Shown here piece after piece: positions 12,079-24,900 of a stretch of 64,000 bases of DNA. Origin of the DNA: Macropodus opercularis (lineage: Eukaryota > Chordata > Actinopteri > Anabantiformes > Osphronemidae). The notes beneath the pieces are model-generated. The model was not told the origin of the DNA. It saw only the letters and a program-made list of their open reading frames with translations, and did not search any database. The stretch is taken from NCBI GenBank assembly GCA_030770545.1, contig CM061100.1:12826501-12890500 (forward strand), given 5' to 3'. A program made the translations under genes and the position numbers. Within the stretch, counting starts at the first letter, position 1. Each line of letters begins with the position of its first letter.

Positions 12079-13679
12079 TCTACGTGTTATATATCATAAA
12101 CCACATAAAATCTTGGTCATCACAGCAGGTCATGTTCTGCACATGTATTTGTCCCAGATTTGTTGGCCAAAAACCAAAAACATAAGATATATCAAATGTG
12201 GCAAGCTTGAATAAAGGGCGAAGGGTGTGACAAGCTGTGGAAACACAAAAAGTGCCCAATGTTTGCCTGATGGGCAACATGACCACACCGGTCTGCTGCC
12301 AGAGCTTCCTCATTAAAGCCTTCAATTATTCAGTCTATTTTTGGCTGGATATATAAGAACTGGGACAGTATAGGTTGACGTTTTACAAGTCCTCACAAAC
12401 AGGCTATGTCCAAAATCCCTCCCAGTGTATGATACAGTGCACTGTGTACTACAGGGCACTGGTCATTTTGGATTGTGTCCAGATGTTGCACTTGTAAACT
12501 TGTTAACTATTGAATTCAATCAGTGCTTTTACAGTGAAAGAAAAAGTCCCACTTGCTCTGCTTGTTGTTAAGATAAGAAAATCACAGTCGCATTACATTT
12601 ATTATTGATGACAGAAAAGTAAGATGATTAGCAAACGTCTGAATGTTGTCAACTTCTTACTCACTATTAAGTTCATTCATTAGGTTGTGTACATTATATA
12701 GGGAGTAGTGTTTGTGTAGTTGTTCATCTTGTTTTTGTCAGAGCAAACTCTTTTTGTGGACTGTGTACCATTAAAAATGAGTAAGTGTACACAAGTGAGT
12801 CCTTTGTTTACTTTGAACCGAGCGTGTGTTACCAAGTCTCTCATCTAATCCACTACATCTGTCCCCTGTTGCTGCTTCAATATTACCACTGTACTATGTC
12901 ATTCATTACATATTAGTTACGTTATATGTTGTCCTTTTTTGCTTTTTTTTATTTGACGCACACACCAGGGAGTGTTTAGCGACTGTTTTTCCCCCACTCT
13001 TCCTGACTCCCAGTAATAACCTGTGCTTTGCTTTATCTGTTATTAAAAAATCTTCAACAAGTCAGAATATGGAATTAAATCCTATCTGACTATAAGACTG
13101 TTTTTCTATTCACCTGCAAATGTGATTTCAAAAACACACTCAGTTCAAGTGAGTTGCCATTTTTTTCAGTTTAACAGTTGAACTTCTTCAGAAATGTTGT
13201 TTCCCAGTTACCTTCCATCTCTGTCCTGTAAAAGCAGAAAGTCTAGAATGTTCTGCCCCTTTAAAGGAAGTATGTTGCGGTTCAAAAGTCCTTAACCTGT
13301 CTGTGAATAAATGAAAACTGAGAATTCAATGGGTCAGACCTCAGAAAGTGCTGGCAGAGTGCACCATGTTGGAATTTCAACAATATAATTGAATTTATGC
13401 ACGTTAATAATTTCACACTCGCTGTTCTTCCATTGGCCTTTATTTTCCTAGCTGTAATAACACTTGAGTCTGCATCGCCTGGGCTGCTGCTCCGTATCGT
13501 AATAAAGAGAAGAGCCTGTGTGGTGTGAAAGTCACCAACTTACTTAGCCGTCTCTAAACTCCTGGGCACGGACAGACCTTTTGTTTTGGTTGGCACCAAT
13601 CCTCTGGCCAACACGCTTTTTTTTAAAGGTGTAGAACTAGGTCTATGACAGACAGACATCTCTAGTGAATGCTCCATCA

Positions 13680-13691
13680 ACACCAGAGGGC
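13680..13691 (+). promoter_or_regulatory. CTCF-like core motif
   Basis: ACACCAGAGGGC matches the CTCF core CCASYAGRKGGC at 11 of 12 positions. It stands in open intergenic sequence between spag8 and pmch. Binding cannot be told from sequence alone. Confidence 0.3.
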
Positions 13692-15318
13692 AAACATGGA
13701 AACTATTTCCTGCCTCAACTTCTCAGTTTTACAAGAATGTAAAGAAAATGTTATTATTTATTAACACATATGGAACAAAGTGCCAAAGAACATAGAGTTG
13801 CTTTCATGTACATATTTCTTTTTTTATACATTGTTAAATCCATATTAAAAAACGTGGTGTGGAGCTGATGTCCAAGAGCCACACAGAGCAACCAAGAAAG
13901 CACAAGTCAGCTCAGACTCTCACTGCAACTTAACCAAAGTGAAGTCAAATCAGACATTTTTTTATTGGGAATGAAACAAGTCGTTCTGACTTCTTCTGCA
14001 CCTCATGGGGTGAATCTGAATTTATTTCTTAGCCTATTGGGTCCTTGCAGCAACTTTTTATGCCTTCTTGGCAGCTCTTAAATGTATCTGAAGATACACT
14101 GAGGAGATGGTTGGGTGTACTGTACAAGCCTGCAACATAAATAGACAGAAAGAAGAAAACAGAAAGCAGAGCTCGCGATTCGCCCCCTGCCAGCAGCCAA
14201 TGTTGGTTTCCTTCCACCACGTCCTAAGATATACGAAGAAGGGACATTGTGTGATATTCCTCTTCAGAATGTGGGTGTGAAGTGCTGGCACACCTGTATT
14301 TTGTAGATCTATTTGGTTGACATTTAAAATTTTCCCTTTTACACCATGAGCTGCTCCACCCTTCCATCAATAAACAGATACTTATCATCTAGGAATAAAA
14401 GATTTAAAAGATGTTTTAACCATGATGACTTTCACACTGTGTAAAACAGGATGTAGCTAATTACAACTTTTTAGAACCACAATAAGAAATGGACCTTGGC
14501 ACCGCCCAGCTAAACATTGCCAGCACTCCAACAGCCTTTAGAAACTGAATGGCACCAAATGGTAAAACAGTTTGTATTGTGTAAAATGTTTTGTCCATTA
14601 AACTTCACTGGTGTCCAATACTGTTAGATCGAATAGTGCTTTTAACCACGTTACTTGTGTGTCTGCTCTGAGGTGGAAGCTTCATCAAATCATCTCATCA
14701 TTGTCAAATTTGACACATTTAAATATATGTTAATTTCTTTGTCATGTGTCATCTGAAGAAATAACATCTTGCGAATCTAATACTTCAGAACCCATCTGAC
14801 AATGATAATTAGACATTGTCATCATGTCGTTAGGATGCAGCCTACAGAGATAACATCAGCTTCCATTTGAGGACCTTCCATCTTAGCTTCATCCTACTTA
14901 ACTCAGTGAGTAACTGCAGCAACAAACACTTCAGAAATAATATGTTTTTTTTTTATTGCGCTAATCCAGGTTTAAATCCATTATTATTGTCGTTGAATCG
15001 ATGCCACAAGAGTATAGGTTTCGTCAAGATGTATCTGACGCCACAAAGGACTTCACAGGTGGGTAAATCCATTCTTCTTGTTTTAAAGGGCAGTCATTTC
15101 AGATGAATGTGTCCTTTGTGTCACTTCTTCTAAGATTTCCCACTGCTTCATTGTCAAGAAAGTAATATCAGCCGCTACTTAGGAAATGGTTTTAATTAAC
15201 TTTACAGACACAGCAACACTTCAACGCTGTAAGAGTTCTACCCAACCATGTTTTGATGCTTTTGGCTAATTTCCTGAACACAACAGGGGAAGCTTTGATG
15301 AAAAACAATTCAAGGTGG

Positions 15319-15354
15319 CCAATCCGGTTTGGTCAGTCCAAAATGGTATAAAAG
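15319..15354 (+). promoter_or_regulatory. pmch core promoter: CCAAT and TATA boxes
   Basis: A TATAAAAG box at 15347-15354 lies about 95 bases upstream of the pmch start codon, with a CCAAT sequence about 28 bases further upstream. Transcription would begin near 15375-15380, giving a 5' untranslated leader of about 70 bases. A strong TATA box fits a highly cell-type-restricted neuropeptide gene. Confidence 0.7.
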
Positions 15355-15448
15355 AGCATCGTAGCAGTCAAAGCAGCAATGCGAGGGGTTTGGAAACGAA
15401 GTTCACATTCGAAATCAGACGCCTTTCATCTCCTAAAAGATCTTCGCC

Positions 15449-15850
15449 ATGAAGACCTTGTCCGTCATGTTTGCTGCAGCACTTCTTTTCAAGTGCTATG
15501 CACTGTCAGTGGCATTACCCATGGGCAAGACTGAAGATGGACCCTTGGAGCAGGACACACTGGCCTCGCTGCTGAGCAGTGAGGCAATAGGAAACAGCCT
15601 TGGTGATGCAGTTCTGAACACTGTGGGCAGAGCCAGAGGACCAAGGGTAATCGTCGTCGCTGAACCAAGCCTGTGGAAGGACCTTCGTGCACTGCACAAT
15701 GGACTAACCCTCTACAAGCGCAGAGCTGACGACAACAGCCCGGTCATCGAAACCAGAGACCCAAGCCAGGACCTGAACATCCCCATCCTGAGGAGGGACA
15801 CTATGAGATGCATGGTGGGTCGAGTTTACAGGCCGTGCTGGGAAGTCTAG
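15449..15850 (+). CDS. pmch: Pro-melanin-concentrating hormone precursor (intronless)
   Basis: It encodes the 133-residue precursor of melanin-concentrating hormone, the hypothalamic/pituitary peptide that pales fish skin and affects feeding. The start has a good context (GCCATGA). A hydrophobic signal peptide covers roughly residues 1-24. Basic cleavage sites are KRR at 90-92 and RR at 115-116, which releases the C-terminal 17-mer DTMRCMVGRVYRPCWEV (117-133), identical to the teleost MCH I know. Its two cysteines, residues 121 and 130, form the ring. The stretch between the two cleavage sites would be the MCH gene-related peptide region. The reading frame has no intron, unlike the mammalian gene; intronless mch1 is the known fish form. 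A 3' AATAAA follows at 15950-15955. It may be named pmcha/mch1 or pmch depending on the species. Confidence 0.97.
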   Translation: MKTLSVMFAAALLFKCYALSVALPMGKTEDGPLEQDTLASLLSSEAIGNSLGDAVLNTVGRARGPRVIVVAEPSLWKDLRALHNGLTLYKRRADDNSPVIETRDPSQDLNIPILRRDTMRCMVGRVYRPCWEV

Positions 15851-15949
15851 GACAGTTTGATTTGTCAAGCTGCCAAAACGATGGACCTGACTTGTAACAC
15901 AATCTATACATAATCTATGTATGTATACTTGAATTACTGCAGACCTGAA

Positions 15950-15955
15950 AATAAA
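15950..15955 (+). terminator. pmch polyadenylation signal
   Basis: AATAAA about 100 bases after the pmch stop codon; it is the only canonical signal close to the gene and would give a compact transcript of about 600 bases. Confidence 0.7.
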
Positions 15956-15959
15956 AATC

Positions 15960-18900
15960 TGTGGATTCATGCATATTCATTATCTTCCTACTGAAACTGA
16001 GATGTTGCCACGCTGGGTTATTTGCTTCTATGCCTAATACACACACAAGACTTGATTCCAGGCTCTCATCTAACTCTATGAATGACCATAAATAGGGATT
16101 GTTCTGGATGAATGGTAGATCTGGTGAACCACACATATCTGTGAAGGGTCTGAGTCATTCAGATAACTATTTAGACTTTCAGGAAATTGCTGACAGAGTT
16201 TGTTACATCAGATCCTGCACACTACCGCCTGTAGAGCAAAGCCAAATTCAAAGGAGAGCATCTTCCCCAAGAAGTGAAGTGTGCATGCAGCACAATAATG
16301 TCAGAGCATTAAGCTAAGTGATTACCTGAGCTTTGCAGATGTGTCCTGCGCATCTGCCCTCAGCAGCCTGGCAGAGTCAGACGTTTACATAAATTGGCCT
16401 TTCAGCCAGTCAGGGTAGGACTTAAGCTTCCTGATGTTCAATAAACATCAATTACAGATAGTTTGGCTCATGAGAGCTGCGCGAGATTCTGTTGCCAAAT
16501 GCATCTAATCTACTAAATGAAAAAACAAGCTCTTTATCTGATTTTCTTGTTAGCAGGGTAGGTTTAATAAACAGTTTTTAATATCCACTGACATCGTTTT
16601 CTGACATGTTCATGTTATATTAACTGACTAACTGACTATTAACCTCTGCAGTGTATAATCATTATGTCATTATTTCTCATATACATAATAAGGTCCTGCT
16701 GCGGTCTTGTTGGCAGTTTTCTCACATTTCTGTGACTTCAGAGAACACAAATTAAAACATAAATTGTAGCAAAGCACATCTGCATGTGTGTGTGCAGCCA
16801 CGCGTCCCTGTGTGGTCCACTTGTCACTTGTGAATACCTGCGGTTTGCCAGGAGACACAGGCAGGAGACAACAAGCTTCATGGATCAGTCACAGTAGCTG
16901 AGCCACAACTGCACCGAATTCCACACAAAAATCACAGTCAGAGCAGTGAGTCAGCAGAAAGAGGTGTGAGAGTGTTTCTGGGAATCTCTGCACCTTTGTG
17001 GTAGTTGGGAATCAGCTGCTGGTCGGAAAAACAATTAAGCTGAAGTCCAGCATATGAAAAATGTAATGCCTGCTCCAACAAAACGGCTAGTGGGCCACAG
17101 TTTGGACAACTGTGGTACTGTGTGATTTATAAGAGATCATTTATTGCCCTGGATGACAACATGAGAACAGTTCCTATGAAGTGAAGGCAGAAAAGAAAAT
17201 CTATTCACCAAAAATGATGCACATCTTCAAATTTAAAATAGATTTTAGCAGGTTTATATTACAGTGAGTATCATATGTATTTAGTTTTAGGTTATACTGT
17301 ATGTTATTTAAACTTCCCTTGAATATATTTAATCATCTATTTTGTCTTGTCACATAAAGATAAAAGTGTCGGTCCCCTTTACTACAGAACTGTATATTTA
17401 AGGCTAAAGAGATTCTCCTGTGTGGATTGGGAGACATCTGCAGTGCACAGTGTGACCAGGATCCATGCAGGGACAAAGTGTCCGACCGGAGCACCTTCCA
17501 TGACCTTTTCTTCCAGAGGAATTTCCCTATTAATAAAAGACCAGCAGGATAAAGTTGGTGTACGCTAAAACTGTCCCAGACTTCCTTATCGAAAGCTGGA
17601 AGGCCCAGTTCGGCTGACTGTCACACACTTCTCAGTCCCTCCGTCATCCCCAGACCTGTTTCATTTAGACTTTTAGAAAGTCTCTGGGTCTCTGGACAGC
17701 TGACCTCAGGGAAGGGAGATTAAATGAGTGTGATTAAGGTTAAGATTAAGGCCTGTGTAAGTACATGTAACGTAAAGTATATGTGGTGCAACTGTGTAGG
17801 TGGTTGCAATGCTACAGTATAGACAAGATATAGATATGATGCGTCAATAAAACTGACTTGAAAGACTTGAAAAGAGAAAACACCATGATCGAATGCAGGC
17901 ACAGCGAGTCATTCTCAATATCACACAGGACAAATCATATGGCACCTAAACCCGCTTGGACGGAGCCGTGTCTTGATGAAACCCAGAACATTTCCCATAA
18001 CACGTCCTCCTCTGAACAGAGCATAGATCCTGTTGATTCCAGCCTGTTTTATAGATTCATATATAAACATGTCAGCCCTCGTATAGACACAGGGTTTAAA
18101 GTTACATTCAAGGAGGGTTAAATGTTGTATTTTCTAGCTGTATTAAAATATATACCTTAGCTTCACCATTTTATGTTTGAGGTGATGAATTTTCATATCT
18201 TCATATCTTTGTATGTTTGTCTGTTTTTTTGTGTGTGTCATTCTGAGAATTACACATCTTTTGAATATTTTTTTATATCTTGTACATGCAGATAATTAGA
18301 TTCACATCTCCTGTTCACCAGTCATGTTGTTTGCAGTCGCCAAACATAACAGAAATAGAAAAGAAACATTAGTGGATCCTGTTGTGACTTGTGGGAGTTC
18401 TGGAGCATATCCCAGCTGTCAGTGAGTGAAAAGCAGGGTACACCTTGCACAGGTCGCCAGTTTGTCACAGCACAGACATTTAGAGAGTTGCACATTTATG
18501 CCTATGTTCAGTCTCCTTCACTCATTAACCCCAGCTTAAGTGCATATACTTGGACCGTGGGAGGAATCTAGAGAAAATCCAGGCAAACACAAGGAGAACA
18601 TAAGCTGCACAGACCGAAATGGCTAAAACAGCTGACGAAGTGAAACACATGACGGCTTGTGTTGCAGGAAAGGAGTCATCTGTGTATGATTTCACAACAT
18701 TTTTTTTTTGTTGTTTGTTCAACAGTGCTCGTTTTGCACCGTTTACAGCAAATGGCTTTCACCCTCAATGGGGTACCTTGGAAAAAAGGAACATCTGGAA
18801 GCCATCTTTGGCAAAGTGATTATTCTGTCTGGGCTGTCAAGATAAAAATCTGAGCATTGTTTCACCAAATTGCAACACCATTTTTATTTATGTATGCCCC

Positions 18901-21900
18901 AGAGATGTAGCGTCTAGCTTAGCTTTACTTGTGAAATTAAATTAAAGCGTATATGCGTACAAAGCGCACATCTCATTGTGTAACGAAGGCTGCCAGGACT
19001 TTCCAACCACAGTTAAGTCAGTGAGTTTGATCACACATAAAGATGTGTCATGAAGTAAGTGTATGGACACTAAAAGTTCACTGAAACTGTATCATTACCT
19101 CTTTAGAAATGATAGATATAAAACCATGAGGCATCAATCAGATCAAAATCACACACACACATATGCAATATTTCCAGTTGTGTAATTTTTCTGTTTTCAC
19201 ATCCAATCAAACGTAAGCAAGATAGACGTCCTGCTTGCGGTTGTACATACGCGACCAAAATAATTCCATCACTCCAACGACAGCTTCTCCTTTCCAGAAG
19301 TCAAGCCATTACACATCAAGTAATTAAAGAAACAATCAGTAAGGAAGGAGTTACACAAGTCACTTGAAGGACTGACAGTAGATGTGATGATGTGAAACAT
19401 CTGTGTGCTGGAAGTGAATAAATCAATACAATATGTTAAGCATTGAAGAGGTTTAGAATTTTTAATTAACAATAAGCAGAGTCAGATGCACATTATAATG
19501 GAATAAGCAAATAAAACAGCTGTGGGCTTTTTAGCTAAAGAATGTAATAAACCTGGGAATAAAAGCCTCTGATGCAATGCAACAAAGGCCTGGTTCTCTC
19601 TGCAGTAGCTGAGTCAAGGCAACAGGCACTATTTTAGAGCTGAGTGTAAAAAGGAACGATACTTGAGATACAATGAGCTACAGTGTCTGAAGTCACTCAT
19701 TCACTACTTCATATATAATATAGTCTAAATACTTTAAACTGAGGGGAGTGGAAAGTACTGCATATGCCATGGAAACTCATTTTTCCTTTTTGAGGGCACC
19801 ACAGTGAGTAGATTTCACATTTGAAACTCGACTCGACTTTCTAAAATGTAACCTCAAACTCTGTCACGTAAAAACTGAGCCTTTAGGGAACAATCTCCTG
19901 AACACAGTCATGATGCCAGTTTACTTTCTAACTTTCCAGGTAAATGGGTCTTCATTTATGTAAAAGCTTTTTCCCGGTTCAACTCTGAACGAACACAGCA
20001 GCTCACAGTGGAAACTGGGGACGTTGCCGCGTGGTCTTTGCTTTGCTTTATTGTTCCCTGAGGAGGAATATTTATGGAGGATGTGAGCACTGCGGACAGG
20101 GGTCGTTTGGACAACAGAGATTTCAAATCGTTAGCCAATAGACCCAGTAGCAACAACTCGAGGGACTGACAGAAAGAGAAAGATGCGTCCTGTAAGCCTG
20201 ATGTTCTCCTGGTTGTCCGCCTTTACCGACAAAAATGTCTATTTCACTTGTTTAACTGCTTCTCAGTGGCAACGGAATTATTCTTAACAATGGACATTTT
20301 TAGAATGTGTTTCTAATATAGATAATATAAAAGTTGGACTATGACCTCCATTACATTTTGAAGTGAATCTGTCAAAAGCTGTGGAGTTAAGTGCAGCGAC
20401 AATGGCTGCCTCACTTTGAACGGAACCTGATATTACAATCTAATTTGGCCAGCTGGTTCTGTGCTCCCTAATATGATCAGTCTAAAAGTTTGGTCAACTA
20501 TGACATGTGGCACCAAAGGGCTCTAAAATGTCCAATGCTAATTGAATTCCTTCCAGTCTGTTTGAATAATCAGTGTAGCAGCTCGGCATGTTCAGGCCTG
20601 GCTGGCTTGCAGGCCACCAGAGACTGGAGTCATCAGATAAAACGTTAACTACAGCTCTGGTGGATTTATAGAATCACAGATGGAGGACGATATGTTTTTA
20701 AATGGACTATAGTTCTTCTAGGATAAAGTCATACTTCAAGCATTAAGGCCTGTAATGTGAACATGACTTCACGAACATGCTGATATGACTGTGTCCGAGC
20801 AGGCTCTTTTTCTTGGCTCATTTGTTATCCGGACTGGAATCAGAACTGCGCTATTTTACAAAGATAAGATGTTGACTTAGCTTACTCACTCAGCTAGAAT
20901 TCTTGATAACATTTCAGACTTATCTCACATCACATTATGATTTTTTTTAACTCAGACCCAATTGAAACATTTAGCACCCACAGATTTAACCCAAGGGGCC
21001 GGTTGTTCGTTTACTGAGCAGTGACACACCAGGTGTTAGTCTGAGTCCGTGGTTTAAAGACCTTTCTGGGGTCCTATGACAGAGACACCAACTGGGAACA
21101 GGAGGAGAGAGAGAAGGACGCCTCTGTTGCTGACTGTGTTGATCTTGCGCTGTGTTTTAGTGTTTTTGCTGTGCACATTACAAGTTAGACTTCCCAGAAA
21201 TGAGACAGAAGCAAAGCAGCAGGAGAGCAGAAAAGCCTCACACCATGTTGAAACGACACATAGCTTATTTCATGAGCTTTTAAATCGTGCCTGTGGTTGG
21301 ACAGTACTGACCCAAGTTACAGTAATTTCACCTTGTTTTTTTTCTTTCATTTTCACAGCTTCTTACTGAGGTTCTCGAGTTCAAGTGTGACAAGGTGGGA
21401 ATCTATTAGGAGGAGACTCGTCGATATGAGACCTGCGTCTAACTCAAGAAACCAGCCGATGACTGCATTTCTCCACATCTAGGATTTTCCTCCACTTCAC
21501 CTGCTGCTCACATTCAGAAGACAAAGTTAACTGTGGTTCAAGTTTCCCATTATGTTCTACACATTTGGATGCATCTACAGTTGAAATGTCAGTGTTTGTG
21601 AGGAATATTGAATTATTTGGTAATTAGAAAATGTTAACATGGCTGAAACATTTGGTGGCAGTGAATATGCAGATGCTGATGGGGCCACGTTGACCCAAGC
21701 TGCAGCCGGTTCCATCGTCTGTGCTGCTTAGATACATAAACTCCTGTGTGTGCTGCTTCTGGTTTCTTTTGGGTTTTCCAATTTTCAATTTTCTAATGTT
21801 AATTAGATAATTCTTTTTTTAGGGACTTAATATTTGAATCTCTGCTGTATACTTCACAGACATTTAAGGCATATAAACACTTTGCTCTGACATTTGTTTG

Positions 21901-24900
21901 TTTATTTTATTGTAATCCATCTCCTAATTGTAAAGCTATATATACATATATATTTATATGTAACTGTACACAATATTAAACGGAGGAGTCTGTTTGCTAT
22001 AATGTATACTTCTGTTCTCACTCAGGCATCGTCAGTCATTATGAGCCCTGGTTACATAAGCCTGTATTCACAGACACAAGCACATTCACAGCATTCCCAC
22101 TTGACCACCAGGGGCTGTTGGTGAAGTGACCTGCGGAGGTAGAGCACTCGTCTCCTCGGACAGACTCTTCCGGCACATCTGTGGTCCTCCACAGCAGACT
22201 CCATCACTCAGTCCCAGGTGCCCTTGTCTGGCTCCATAGGGCTGGGTGACATCATCGTCACCGCCCTCTCCCCTCTTCCCCTGCTGTCTCTAATGGAGGC
22301 CTGGAGCTGGTGAAGGGGCCTTGTGAATAATTTAGGAGCTCTGGTGCACTTTATAACCTGGCCTGCAAGGCTAGCCGGGACATTCGCCCTAAGTGCATTA
22401 GTATAATAGTCGGGGAGGAAACTAGCCTATTGACTAATAAAATCAATAACTGTGCTTCTGTTTGCTGCTGAGTGCCTGGAGGTTCTTGTGTGTGTGTAGG
22501 AGGATGACCCAAACTACTGGAAAACGACCAGGAGAAGAAAATGAGGAAAAAAAGGTTTATTCCCAACATTTTTAAGTGAAGATTGCCCATTTGTAACCAT
22601 AATAAGCAACATTTCTCCACAGCGAAACGAAGCAAAGCCTCGTTTCACGTTATTTGCATTGGGAGATTAATCAAATTGAAGTGAATTCCGTGTCATTCTG
22701 AGGAAGATGAGGGACCTAGAAATCTTCATTCAGAGGAGGACCTCACCTTCATGTCGCAAAAGACCAAGGGAAAAATGACTCCTTTTTAATTTAGCTAAGT
22801 ACACTTACAGAAAACCACTGGTTATAATAAAAGCACTGGAATCTGCATATTTACCGTCACATGCATTTATCACCACCAACCCCCACCTGCCCCCATACAC
22901 TGGACATAGCATTTAGATCCATCCACTAGGCTTTAAACTGAAATCCAACACAGTATGTGAGTTCACCCATGGAACCCATGGATTGTGCTCAGCGGGTCTG
23001 TATGAGACTAGTGGACAGTTTCTGTCAATCTCTGTCACATGCAGACAACAGAGGAGATGACCCCAGAGTTGATTTACAAGGTGTCAGCGGGAGCAGCATT
23101 GTCTCCCCTCCCCCAGCCCACAGAGGATTCATACAGTAACAGCTCAGAAGCAGCCTGACTCACCAAACAGGTCGGATTACAATGCACTGTGGATGCGAGG
23201 AGGCATCTTTAAGATCAATCAGTCTCAGTGCTCACATTATATATAAAGGAAGACACGGTGGTACTGGTACTTAAAGTAGAAGGAAAACAACAAAAGTCAA
23301 AATAAATGTATGTTTTTTAGAATTTGATGACATTTAAGTTTTTTAACAATGTATCCAAAGTCAACCAAGCAAAACGCACATGGGTCATAAATCTGTCTAC
23401 AGCAGCCGTCATCGCATACGAAACGAATAATCAAGCAACAGAAGTCCAAAAGCAGCACCAAGCACTAGATTTATGAGCGGCCTCAAAATTATCAAAACAC
23501 AAACACTGGCACTGCTTCCTCTGAGTAAATCAGTGTGACGCAACCTCTGATAGTCACAGCACATGGCAACACTAACTTCAGGGAACAGAGAGTACGAACT
23601 GACGGTGCGTCAGTCTGATGTGATGTAGAGTTTAAGATGTAGTGCAGCACTGGTGAGGAGCGTAATGTATTAGATATAGCTGGAAAAAATTACATTAATT
23701 AAGACATGAGATGCGTATGTCTGGCAGTTTGCTCAGTCTGTGTCTCTAATGTAGGACTTCCCTGTTTTTCGGTTTGTTACGTTGTTATGCTTTGGATTTA
23801 AATTGTCTCTGTATTTAAAATGTTTGCTTCCATATCTGTAAAGCTGCCTTGCTTATGGCACACGGGCACAGCAGCCAGCCAACAGCCCAGCACAGAGCTT
23901 AGGAGAGGAGCACATTCAATTCGCACTTTGCCTGATAACTGTTGCAGTGTTACTGTTACTTTGAGTGAATTCAAACACTAGATACATTAGTTTTTTACTA
24001 CATAGTTGTATCCCTCCCAAAAGCATAGATTTTAAAATGCATTAACATGGACAAACAAGATAATAACATACTGTTAAGAAAAGAATAGTAACTCTGCTGA
24101 AGTAATGAAAAAAGCTCCACGAAGCTTGACTAATAAATGGTTTTGTAAATCTATTCCCAACTAAACATACACGCATAATTTGTCTGCAAGTGTCTCACTG
24201 CTCTCCCTTCATTCAGACTTTATTCTAAAGTTCAGACTTTCTCATCCTCTTTACCTTTTACGTGGTTACAGTGCAGTGCTTTAACAAAGTTAGCGTAACA
24301 TTAACCGTGATCATGAGGAGAAGATGCTTTGCTGCCTGGAGAGGATCCGATTCACACCTGGCTTTCACACAGTTCAGGTCACAATGGGAGCCTTTCTTTC
24401 CTCTGTGTGACACTGCACGTCAAAGGTCGGTAAAGTTCAGGAAGTGCACGTTTGTTTTATTTGACGATCTATGAATTGTGAAAACGAATGCCCCTGTGTT
24501 TATTAGTGTTCATTCCACTCGCCAGCCCAGCGGCCTCATTTTGCGTCCCAGCTGCCAAGCTATTAGCACCCCACAGAAACCCTAACGGTGCTGCCACGAG
24601 CCGCCTGTTTGTTTGACTTTGTCATTATTAAATTGAGACATGGAGACTTCGGGTACTGGACGTGAGAATCGGCAATGACTTATTGTGAAGGGTGCACTTG
24701 TTAAATCTTTGGCCATCTTGGACAATGTTTAGACTGGGGACGCTTTCCAAACTTTTAAGTTGGGTCTTCAACGATCCTCCTGTGGGTGAGATCGGAGTTG
24801 CTGAAATAAGAAGAGTGAAGCCAAGCTGTGCATTCTTTCTGGACCTCAGTGCTGACTAGCAAATGCACTTAATGGGGAGAGCTTGTACAAACATAGAAAA

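Larger units (their letters stand above)
9305..15340. other. spag8-pmch intergenic region
   Basis: About 6 kb with no convincing coding exon on either strand. It holds a CA microsatellite at 10515-10539, a possible solo LTR at 10694-10942, a Tc1-family terminal fragment at about 11720-12078, and one CTCF-like sequence at 13680-13691. Short open frames at 9774-9989, 12826-13089 and 14867-15106 show no domain, no splice-compatible partner and no compositional sign of selection. Confidence 0.5.
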
